Positions 57,752 through 64,000 of a stretch of 64,000 nucleotides of DNA are shown piece after piece (position 1 is the stretch's first letter; each line of letters begins with the position of its first letter). The notes below the pieces were generated by a model. The model worked only from the letters and a program-made list of their open reading frames with translations. It was not told the origin of the DNA and ran no database searches. The DNA is from CAXXOZ01 sp963676435 (GTDB lineage: Bacteria > Bacillota > Clostridia > Lachnospirales > Lachnospiraceae): positions 164,866-228,865 of the forward strand of contig CAXXOZ010000009.1 in assembly GCA_963676435.2 (NCBI GenBank), read 5' to 3'. A program made the position numbers and the translations under genes.

Positions 57752-58273
57752 ATGGTTACATTAGTTTATGGTGGAGCAGGTAGTGGGAAATCAGAATATG
57801 CTGAAGGCTTGGCTGTTTCAAATGGTTCAAAATGTTTATATTATATTGCAACAATGATTCCAGTTGATAGTGAAAATGAGAAAAAAATTGATAGACATAG
57901 AAGGCTAAGGGCTAATAAAAATTTTGAAACTATTGAATGTTATACAGATATAGAAAGTGTTTCTCTGACAAAGGATAGCACAGTGTTACTTGAGTGTGTT
58001 TCAAATTGGGTTGCAAATGAAATGTTTAGTGAAAATGGGGCTAAAGACGAAGCAGTATCAGCCATTAAAAAGGGAATTGACAAATTAATCAGTGAATCAG
58101 ATAATGTTATTTTCGTTTCTAATAACATCTTTGAAGATGGGAAAAGATATGATGATTTTACTGTTAAATATATGAAAAATCTAAGTGAAGTTAATAAATA
58201 TATAGCAAAAAAGTCAGATCAAGCAATAGAAATTAATTGTGGGATTCCTTTTTTTATTAAAAAAATAGACTAG
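57752..58273 (+). CDS. cobU: CobU-like adenosylcobinamide kinase/guanylyltransferase, altered C-terminal half
   Basis: 173 residues. The P-loop GGAGSGKSEYAE (6-17), the region with the His that carries GMP (DRHRRLRANKNFETIECY) and LLECVSNWVANEMF are typical. The later segment where CobU usually has a SNEVGxGIVP motif reads VSNNIFEDGKRYDDFTVKYMKNLSEVNKYIAKKSDQAIEI, so that loop is missing while the NxxIAxxSDxxxEI helix remains. The missing motif is present in the small CobU-like gene two places downstream. Confidence 0.85.
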   Translation: MVTLVYGGAGSGKSEYAEGLAVSNGSKCLYYIATMIPVDSENEKKIDRHRRLRANKNFETIECYTDIESVSLTKDSTVLLECVSNWVANEMFSENGAKDEAVSAIKKGIDKLISESDNVIFVSNNIFEDGKRYDDFTVKYMKNLSEVNKYIAKKSDQAIEINCGIPFFIKKID

Positions 58274-58282
58274 GAGAAATAT

Positions 58283-59050
58283 ATGCTTTCAGTATTAAAA
58301 GGAATAATTATAGCTTTTTCGATGTATTCAAGGATACCAGTTCCTAGAGTGAACTGGGAAGAAAAAAGTATGAAATATGCCATGTGTTTTTTTCCATTAG
58401 TTGGAGGGGTTGTAGGAGCCTTGGTTTATTTCTGGTTTCAGTTATGCATTTTATTAGATATAAATATTATTATAAGAACAACTATATTAGTTGCCATTCC
58501 TGTTTTGATTTCAGGAGGGCTTCATCTTGATGGTTTGTTAGACACAATAGATGCTCTAAGTTCCAATAAATCTAAACAAGAAAAAGTTGAAATTTTAAGT
58601 GATACTCATGCAGGCGCATTTGCAATAATATTTGGAATTTTATATTTTATATTAGCTATAGGTTTTACTTCTCAATTATCAGAGATTTCAATAGTTATAG
58701 TAGCTATTGGATATGTTCTATCAAGGTCAATGAGTGCATATTCTATTGTGAGTTTTAAAATGGCAAAAGATACTGGACTAGCAAGAACTTTTTCTGATAT
58801 GTCAGCAAAAATAATTGTAGGTATTACTTCTAGTGTATATATGATAGCTTGTTTTATTCTAATGATTTGTTATAATGTATACATAGGCATAAGCGGTGTA
58901 ATGGCTGCAATATTAGTTTTTATTTATTTTAGATATAAGTCATATAAAAGTTTTGGTGGAATAACAGGTGATTTGTGTGGTTATTTCCTTCAGCTTTGTG
59001 AACTCTTTATTATAATATTTGTAGTAGGAGGAGAAATTATATGGTTTTAA
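58283..59050 (+). CDS. cobS: Adenosylcobinamide-GDP ribazoletransferase
   Basis: 255 residues, about six membrane helices. It joins adenosylcobinamide-GDP and alpha-ribazole (phosphate). The signature is GGLHLDGLLDTIDALSSNKSKQEKVEILSDTHAGAFA, and FGGITGDLCGYFLQLCEL is near the end, carrying the conserved Asp residues. GGAG precedes the ATG. Confidence 0.96.
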   Translation: MLSVLKGIIIAFSMYSRIPVPRVNWEEKSMKYAMCFFPLVGGVVGALVYFWFQLCILLDINIIIRTTILVAIPVLISGGLHLDGLLDTIDALSSNKSKQEKVEILSDTHAGAFAIIFGILYFILAIGFTSQLSEISIVIVAIGYVLSRSMSAYSIVSFKMAKDTGLARTFSDMSAKIIVGITSSVYMIACFILMICYNVYIGISGVMAAILVFIYFRYKSYKSFGGITGDLCGYFLQLCELFIIIFVVGGEIIWF

Positions 59051-59427
59051 TTACAGGCGGAGCGTATCAAGGCAAGTTGAACTATGCATTTGACATTACA
59101 GGTTACACAGAAAGTGAAGTAGTGGATGGTGAATATTGTGATTATGAAGAAATTTACAGAGGCAAGATAATTTATCGTTTTCATGAAATTATCAGAAGGT
59201 GTATACTAGAAAATGAAGAAACAGAACCTATGCTAGAAAGATTATTTGAAGAAAACCCTGATGCAATAATTATTGTAGACGAGGTTGGCGCAGGAGTCAT
59301 ACCTATAGAGCCATTTGAAAGGCAGTATAGAGAGGTTGTAGGAAGGACATCATCTATTATTGCAAAAAACTCTACAGAGGTACATAGGGTATTGTTTGGA
59401 CTTGGAGTGAAGTTGAAAAATGCTTAA
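59041..59427 (+). CDS. Short CobU-like paralog
   Basis: 128 residues. A P-loop variant GGAYQGKL lies at 6-13, and the C-terminal part matches CobU: IIIVDEVGAGVIPIEPFERQYREVVGRTSSIIAKNSTEVHRVLFGLGVKLK. The central guanylyltransferase region with the GMP-bearing His is absent, so the protein is about 50 residues shorter than CobU. It overlaps cobS by 10 bp and cobC by 8 bp. It may supply the NEVG-type loop lacking in the upstream CobU, or have a regulatory role; both ideas are inference. Confidence 0.75.
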   Translation: MVLITGGAYQGKLNYAFDITGYTESEVVDGEYCDYEEIYRGKIIYRFHEIIRRCILENEETEPMLERLFEENPDAIIIVDEVGAGVIPIEPFERQYREVVGRTSSIIAKNSTEVHRVLFGLGVKLKNA

Positions 59428-60049
59428 ATTAAGGCTGATTAGACATGGAAAAACATTAGGCAATACATATAAAAGATATATTGGGAAAACAGATGAAAAC
59501 CTACTAGAAGAGGGATTAAAATTATTTGAATTTATAACACCTCCTGAAGTAGACATAGTTATTTCCAGCCCATTAAAGAGGTGTGTTCAAACAGCCTCTT
59601 TGCTTTTTCCTAATAAAGAAATTATTATTAGAGAAAATTTCAAAGAATGTGATTTTGGAGATTTTGAAAACAAAAATTATAAGGAATTGTGTGGAAATGC
59701 AGACTATCAAAAATGGATAGACAGTAATGCAAAATTACCTTTTCCAAACGGAGAAAGCATAAAAGAATTTAAAAATAGAACATTAAAAGAATTTGAGTTC
59801 ACAGTAAAAGAATTGATTAATAAAAATATTACAAGTGGTGCAATTGTAACTCATGGTGGTACCATAATGAGTATAATGGAAACACTCTCACCAGATAAAA
59901 AACCGTACTACGAATGGAGTACGGATAATTTAGAAGGGTATGAATTTTTTGTAGATGATAAAATGCATCTGACCGGAATCGAACCGACACCTTTGGCTCC
60001 GGAGGCCAAAGCTCTATCCATTGAGCTACAGATGCTCACAACAGATTAA
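59420..60049 (+). CDS. cobC: Alpha-ribazole phosphatase-like histidine phosphatase, 3' end antisense to a tRNA
   Basis: 209 residues of the histidine phosphatase family; CobC dephosphorylates alpha-ribazole phosphate or cobalamin phosphate. The phospho-His is in RLIRHGKTLGN, the second Arg in SSPLKRCVQTA, the acid in ECDFGDFENK and the second His in IVTHGGTIMSIM. The family fold should end near YEFFVDDK; the last 26 residues (MHLTGIEPTPLAPEAK onwards) are the antisense reading of a tRNA-Arg gene. The reading frame stays open through the whole tRNA to TAA 60047-60049. Confidence 0.88.
   Translation: MLKLRLIRHGKTLGNTYKRYIGKTDENLLEEGLKLFEFITPPEVDIVISSPLKRCVQTASLLFPNKEIIIRENFKECDFGDFENKNYKELCGNADYQKWIDSNAKLPFPNGESIKEFKNRTLKEFEFTVKELINKNITSGAIVTHGGTIMSIMETLSPDKKPYYEWSTDNLEGYEFFVDDKMHLTGIEPTPLAPEAKALSIELQMLTTD
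59964..60035 (-). tRNA. tRNA-Arg (anticodon CCG)
   Basis: Minus strand. The acceptor stem is GCATCTG / CAGATGC, the D arm GCTC-n-GAGC, the anticodon stem TTGGC / GCCAA with loop CTCCGGA (anticodon CCG), and the T arm GTCGG-TTCGATT-CCGGT; the discriminator is A. CCA is not encoded. A promoter is present (TTGATA at 60072-60077 and TACAAT at 60049-60054, minus strand, 17 bp apart). It lies entirely inside the cobC reading frame on the opposite strand. Confidence 0.93.
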
Positions 60050-60077
60050 TTGTAACTTAGAATTATTTTTTTATCAA
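60049..60077 (-). promoter_or_regulatory. Promoter of the tRNA-Arg gene
   Basis: TTGATA, 17 bp, TACAAT on the minus strand; the -10 lies 13 bp before the tRNA 5' end. Confidence 0.6.
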
Positions 60078-60091
60078 TAATAAAAAAATGG

Positions 60092-60120
60092 TTGACGAAA
60101 ATGACTTATAATGATACACT
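60092..60120 (+). promoter_or_regulatory. Promoter of the TPP riboswitch-thiT unit
   Basis: TTGACG, 17 bp, TACACT, about 20 bp before the riboswitch. Confidence 0.55.
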
Positions 60121-60140
60121 TTCTTCCGTAATAAAAATTA

Positions 60141-60234
60141 AAAGCTAGGGGAGCCTAAAAAAGGCTGAGATTATGTTATATGACATTTACCCTTATTACT
60201 TGATTCGGTTAATACCGACGTAAGGAAGCATATT
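60141..60234 (+). promoter_or_regulatory. TPP riboswitch (THI element)
   Basis: Conserved blocks GGGGAGCC, GGCTGAGA, TTACCCTT, CTTGATTCGGTTAATACC and GTAAGGAAGC appear in the usual order. It lies 70 bp before thiT. An expression-platform hairpin follows at 60269-60300. Confidence 0.95.
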
Positions 60235-60268
60235 ATATTGTTTTAATTAGTATGATACTACGAAAGTA

Positions 60269-60300
60269 ATCCTCTGGCATAAAAAAAGGAGGATTTTTTT
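60269..60300 (+). terminator. Riboswitch expression platform: terminator whose 3' arm holds the thiT ribosome site
   Basis: AATCCTC (60269-60275) pairs with GAGGATT (60289-60295), followed by seven T residues that run straight into ATG 60301. The AGGAGG ribosome site is in the 3' arm, so the same hairpin could stop transcription and hide the start site. Confidence 0.8.
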
Positions 60301-60876
60301 ATGTCTGAAAAGAAGTTTTCACCACTAAGGCTTGTATTTTGTGCGGTAGCAATTGCAATAGCCTTTGTACTGTCAAATGTTAAACTACCATTACCTTTAT
60401 GGTTATTTGGAGGTTCAGTGACACTTTGCAGTATGTTATTTATCACACTTGTAGGGATTTGGTATGGTCCAGTATATGGAATCATAACAGGTATAGCCTA
60501 TGGATTTTTGCAATTAATAATTGATCCATATGTTGTTCATCCAATACAGTTACTTTTTGACTACCCATTAGCATTTGGTGCTCTTGGACTTTCAGGATTC
60601 TTAAAGAATGCAAAATTTAAAGTTAACATTGGTAAGGTATTTTCATTTAATAACTTACATATTGGGTTTCTTTTAGGTGTATTTGGAAGATTTGTATTTT
60701 CAACAGCATCAGGATATATTTTCTTTGCATCATATGCACCAGAAAGTATGCACCCACTGATTTATTCAATAGCTTATAATGGAAGTTATATGTTGATTGA
60801 AGCGATTATTACTTTAATTATTTTAAGTATTGCCCCTGTAAATAAGGCGATAAAATATGTAAGCTCAATAGCATAA
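60301..60876 (+). CDS. thiT: Thiamine ECF-transporter substrate protein ThiT
   Basis: 191 residues, six membrane helices. S-component that binds thiamine and joins the shared ECF energising module (encoded elsewhere). Signatures are WYGPVYGIITGIAYGFLQLIIDPYVVHPIQLLFDYPLAFGALGLSG and SGYIFFASYAPE with YSIAYNGSYMLIE, the aromatic and His/Asn residues expected around thiamine. Control by the TPP riboswitch immediately upstream confirms the substrate. Confidence 0.97.
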   Translation: MSEKKFSPLRLVFCAVAIAIAFVLSNVKLPLPLWLFGGSVTLCSMLFITLVGIWYGPVYGIITGIAYGFLQLIIDPYVVHPIQLLFDYPLAFGALGLSGFLKNAKFKVNIGKVFSFNNLHIGFLLGVFGRFVFSTASGYIFFASYAPESMHPLIYSIAYNGSYMLIEAIITLIILSIAPVNKAIKYVSSIA

Positions 60877-60918
60877 AAATTTGATGTAAAATATTGAGTT
60901 TTATAGTAAAATATCTTT

Positions 60919-61623
60919 ATGAATGAGATAAGTAATCAAATACGGTTAAATAAATATTTATCTGACTGCGGAATTTGCTCCCGTCGTCAGGCCGATAGCC
61001 TTATAGAAGCAGGCAAAGTCACTGTAGATGGAAAAGTGGCTCCACTCGGTATGAAAATTTTACCATCACAGAAAATAATCTGTGATGGTATTTTAGTGAA
61101 AAAAAGACAAGAAACGGTTATAATAGCGTTAAATAAACCAGTAGGAATAGAATGTACAACAAGTAAAGATATAAAAAACAACATTGTAGATTTTGTAAAT
61201 TACCCTACTAGAATATATCCGATAGGAAGACTTGATAAAAATTCCGAAGGACTTATACTACTTACTAACGATGGTTCACTTGTTAATAATATTTTGAAAG
61301 CTTCAAATTATCATGAAAAAGAATATCAGGTAAGAGTAAATAAAAAAATAGATAGTGAATTTATAAAAAATATGAGTAAGGGAGTACCAATATTAGATAC
61401 AATAACAAGACCGTGCAAGGTGAAAAAGATTGATGATTATACTTTTAATATTATCTTAACCCAAGGGCTAAATAGACAAATTAGAAGAATGTGTGATTAC
61501 TTGGGTTTTAAGGTTGTTAGTTTAAAAAGAATTCGAATTATGGATTTAAGGCTTGGGAATTTAAAAACAGGTAAATATAGAGAATTATCTAAAAAAGAAG
61601 CAGAAGAATTAAGGGTGAAGTAA
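60919..61623 (+). CDS. RluB/RsuA-family rRNA pseudouridine synthase
   Basis: 234 residues. An N-terminal S4 RNA-binding domain (IRLNKYLSDCGICSRRQADSLIEAGKVTVDG) is followed by the catalytic domain with Asp in GRLDKNSEGLILLTNDG and the NRQIRRMCDYLG motif. The exact position modified (23S or 16S) is not determinable. The stop overlaps the ligA start (TAATG). Confidence 0.93.
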   Translation: MNEISNQIRLNKYLSDCGICSRRQADSLIEAGKVTVDGKVAPLGMKILPSQKIICDGILVKKRQETVIIALNKPVGIECTTSKDIKNNIVDFVNYPTRIYPIGRLDKNSEGLILLTNDGSLVNNILKASNYHEKEYQVRVNKKIDSEFIKNMSKGVPILDTITRPCKVKKIDDYTFNIILTQGLNRQIRRMCDYLGFKVVSLKRIRIMDLRLGNLKTGKYRELSKKEAEELRVK

Positions 61624-63570
61624 TGGAAAGAATAAATGAATTAGTAAAAATATTAAATGAGGCAAGAAAGACATATGAACAGGATGACAAGGAAATAATG
61701 TCAAACTTTGAATATGATAGACTATATGATGAACTACTTGAGCTGGAAAAACAAACAGGTATAGTTTTGTCTGATAGTCCGACTATAAATGTAGGCTATG
61801 AGGTCTTAAGTGAACTGCCAAAAGAAGCACATGAAAACCCTATGTTATCTTTAGATAAAACAAAAGAAGCTTCAGATTTGGCGGATTTTCTTGGTGAAAA
61901 AGAAGGTTTACTCTCATGGAAATTAGACGGCCTTACTATAGTTCTAACCTATGAAGAAGGCAAACTTTCAAAAGCTGTTACAAGAGGAAATGGAAACATT
62001 GGTGAAGTAATAACTAATAATGCAAAAACATTTAAAAATTTACCAATGCAGATACCATATAAGGGAAAGCTTGTTTTAAGAGGTGAAGCTATTATAAAAT
62101 ATTCTGACTTTAATAAAATAAATGAAAAAATTATAGAGGTAGAGTCAAAGTATAAAAATCCAAGAAATCTATGTTCTGGCTCAGTGAGGCAACTAAATAA
62201 TGAAGTTACAGCCAGCAGGAATGTAAATTTCTATGCATTTTCTTTAGTCACTGCGACTGATGTAGATTTTAGTAATTCTAGAAAAAAAACAACTTGAATG
62301 GCTTAAAGAGCAGGGATTTGTTATCGTTGATTATAAGGCTGTAAATAAAGATACGGTTGAAGATATAGTAGAATATTTTGCAGAAGCGATATTAGATAAT
62401 GATATACCTTCAGATGGTCTTGTAATGTTGTTAGATGACATCGCGTATGGAGAGTCCTTAGGGGCAACATCAAAATTCCCCAAAAATTCAATTGCATTTA
62501 AATGGGCTGATGAATTAGCTCAGACAAAATTAATTCAAATAGAATGGAGTGCATCAAGAACGGGGCTTATAAATCCTATTGCTATATTTGAACCGGTTCA
62601 ACTTGAAGGAACTACTGTAAGCAGGGCAAGCCTTCACAACATAAGTATACTTGAAGCTCTCGCGTTGGGTGAAGGTGATACCATTACGGTATATAAGGCA
62701 AATATGATAATACCACAGATAGCAGATAATTTAACAAGAAGTGGAGTGAAATTCATACCAGAAAAGTGCCCAGTGTGTCAAACTCCAACGAATAAGAAGG
62801 ACATTAATGGAATAAAAACATTACATTGTCCAAATCCAGAATGTGCTGCAAAGAAAATAAAATTGTTTACACATTTCGTAAGTAGAAATGCAATGAATAT
62901 AGATGGACTTTCAGAAGAAACTCTAGAAAAGTTTATTTCAAAAGGCTATATTAATGAATTTGCTGATATATATCATCTGGATAAATATGAAGAAGAAATA
63001 GTTAATACTAAAGGTTTTGGTAGAAAATCTTATGATAATATAATAGAGTCTGTGAATATTTCAAGAAAAACAGATTCAGCAAGACTTTTATTCTCATTAG
63101 GGATATTAAATATTGGCTTATCTACAGCAAAACTAATATGCAAAGAATATAATTATGAATTAGCAGAAATTAGAAAAGCTGATAAAGAAAGATTAATAAG
63201 TATAGATGGTATCGGTGAAGTAATAGCAGATGTTTTCATCCAATATTTTTCTAATAATGACAATAATAAAAGATTTGATAATTTATTAAAAGAACTAAAA
63301 ATAGAAATGCCAAAGCAAAATATAAATGCTGATAAACTAGAGGGCTTAGTTTTTGTTATAACAGGTAGCCTTGAAAAATTCACAAATAGAGATGAAGCAA
63401 AAGAAAAGATAGAAAGCCTAGGAGGTAAAGTCACAGGTAGTGTAACCTCAAAGACTAACTATCTTGTAAATAATGATTTTACTTCATCTTCTTCTAAAAA
63501 TAAAAAAGCAAAAGAATTAGGCGTAAGTATTATTAATGAAGAAGATTTAATTAAATTGATTGAAGGTTAA
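61623..63570 (+). pseudogene. ligA: NAD-dependent DNA ligase, interrupted by a frameshift in an A8 run
   Basis: The two parts together make about 648 residues, the LigA length. Frame 1 (61623-62297) holds domain Ia-like helices and the adenylation core with the nucleotide Lys in SWKLDGLTIVL, then stops after SRKKTT. The next frame continues without a break: SRKKQLEWLKEQGFVIVDYKAV, then the rest of the adenylation domain, OB fold, a four-Cys zinc finger (CPVCQ, CPNPEC), helix-hairpin-helix repeats and a C-terminal BRCT domain, ending at 63570. The shift is in eight A residues at 62282-62289; seven would restore the frame. LigA is normally essential, so error, slippage or a second ligase must be considered. 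Confidence 0.9.
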
Positions 63571-64000
63571 ATGATAGTTAAAAGCTCTGAAACTTCCTTG
63601 CGTTTTGGAGCTTCAGGTTTTGTATCTGGGTAGCCTAAAGGAATTAAAGCGGCTACTTTTTTATTTTCAGGAAGACACATAACTTCAGAAACTTTATCTT
63701 CATCAAATATTCCTAAAATAACTGTTCCAAGTCCTAAAGAATGTGCAGCCAAACAAAGTGTTTGAGTGGCAATACCTGAATCAAACATTTCCCATCTGTC
63801 TTCTTTAGAAGTAGTATAAGTACCGTCCTTGTTAAAACCACAAATACCAGTATCATATGCAATTACAACTAGAGCGGGTGCGCCATTTATATTATCCGCA
63901 TTTTTAGTAAAGCCTGAAACACATTCAGTGGCAATCTTATTTTTTAATTCTTGGCTTGTAACAACATAATATTTTGGGAGTCTGAGAATTTTTCCATGAA
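63567..64000 (-). CDS. Nitroreductase-family protein, C-terminal part (continues past the window)
   Basis: The minus-strand frame is open from the right edge to the stop at 63567, about 144 residues. It has the flavin-binding core of nitroreductases: RLPKYYVVTSQELKNKIATECVSGFTKNADNINGAPALVVIAYD, then DSGIATQTLCLAAHSLGLGTVILG and ALIPLGYPDTKPEAPKRKEVSELL near the C-terminus. The start is outside the window. It is convergent with ligA, with a 4-bp overlap of the ends. Confidence 0.88.
   Translation of the reverse strand, partial: HGKILRLPKYYVVTSQELKNKIATECVSGFTKNADNINGAPALVVIAYDTGICGFNKDGTYTTSKEDRWEMFDSGIATQTLCLAAHSLGLGTVILGIFDEDKVSEVMCLPENKKVAALIPLGYPDTKPEAPKRKEVSELLTII

Noticed and set aside
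1..64000. CRISPR array, prophage or rRNA operon.
   Set aside because: No regular repeat-spacer pattern, phage structural genes or rRNA sequence was seen; mobile content is limited to four IS elements.

Overview
The window looks like a chromosomal segment of an AT-rich, Gram-positive anaerobe of the Clostridia, probably Lachnospiraceae or a near relative. This rests on a T-box leader on pheST, a TPP riboswitch on thiT, MraZ control of a dcw cluster, a Firmicute-type 6S RNA, a DUF5688 gene, the short CobU paralog and many c-di-GMP proteins. The genus is not claimed.

Left part (1-13.7 kb): the 3' end of a GH114-like gene is followed by a nested mobile element. An ISLre2-family IS has landed exactly at the stop codon with a 9-bp duplication, and an IS21-family istAB element sits inside it. 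Next come an orphan URO-D-like gene, an intergenic region that I read as two tandem homologous small RNAs on the minus strand (5486-5735), a TM2-Mrr fusion, a patatin lipase, ilvN-ilvC, an ECF sigma factor with a membrane beta-propeller partner, an AP2/HNH-like DNA-binding protein and a SleB-type cell-wall hydrolase.

Middle part (13.7-39.6 kb): thrC is followed by an IS1182-family element sitting in the bidirectional terminator between thrC and a CheX-like gene. Then come a CheY/CheX-like pair, a two-component system in line with a VTC-domain protein and DUF4956, a YfbR-like nucleotidase, a GGDEF/EAL protein, glmS with a hexapeptide-repeat protein, 6S RNA, a CarD-like regulator, a BrkB-like membrane protein, T-box-pheS-pheT, a membrane GGDEF/EAL protein, a P-type ATPase, ychF and lgt.

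Right part (39.6-64 kb): a compact dcw cluster (mraZ-rsmH-ftsL-pbp-mraY-murD-ftsW-ftsQ-ftsZ) is preceded by four AAGTGG repeats at exact 10-bp spacing. It ends in a terminator into which a second IS1182 copy has inserted. Then come nrdR-yqeG, aroE, a fused aroD-aroK, a GGDEF response regulator, efp, DUF5688, a cobalamin nucleotide-loop operon (cobT-cobU-cobS-cobU-like-cobC) whose last gene runs antisense through a tRNA-Arg gene, a TPP riboswitch with thiT, a pseudouridine synthase, a ligA broken by a frameshift in an A8 run, and part of a nitroreductase.

The strongest signals for follow-up are the tandem small RNAs with C-rich linkers, the two IS1182 copies that each duplicated a complete 24-bp terminator hairpin centred on its dyad, the antisense tRNA inside cobC, and the homopolymer frameshift in ligA.
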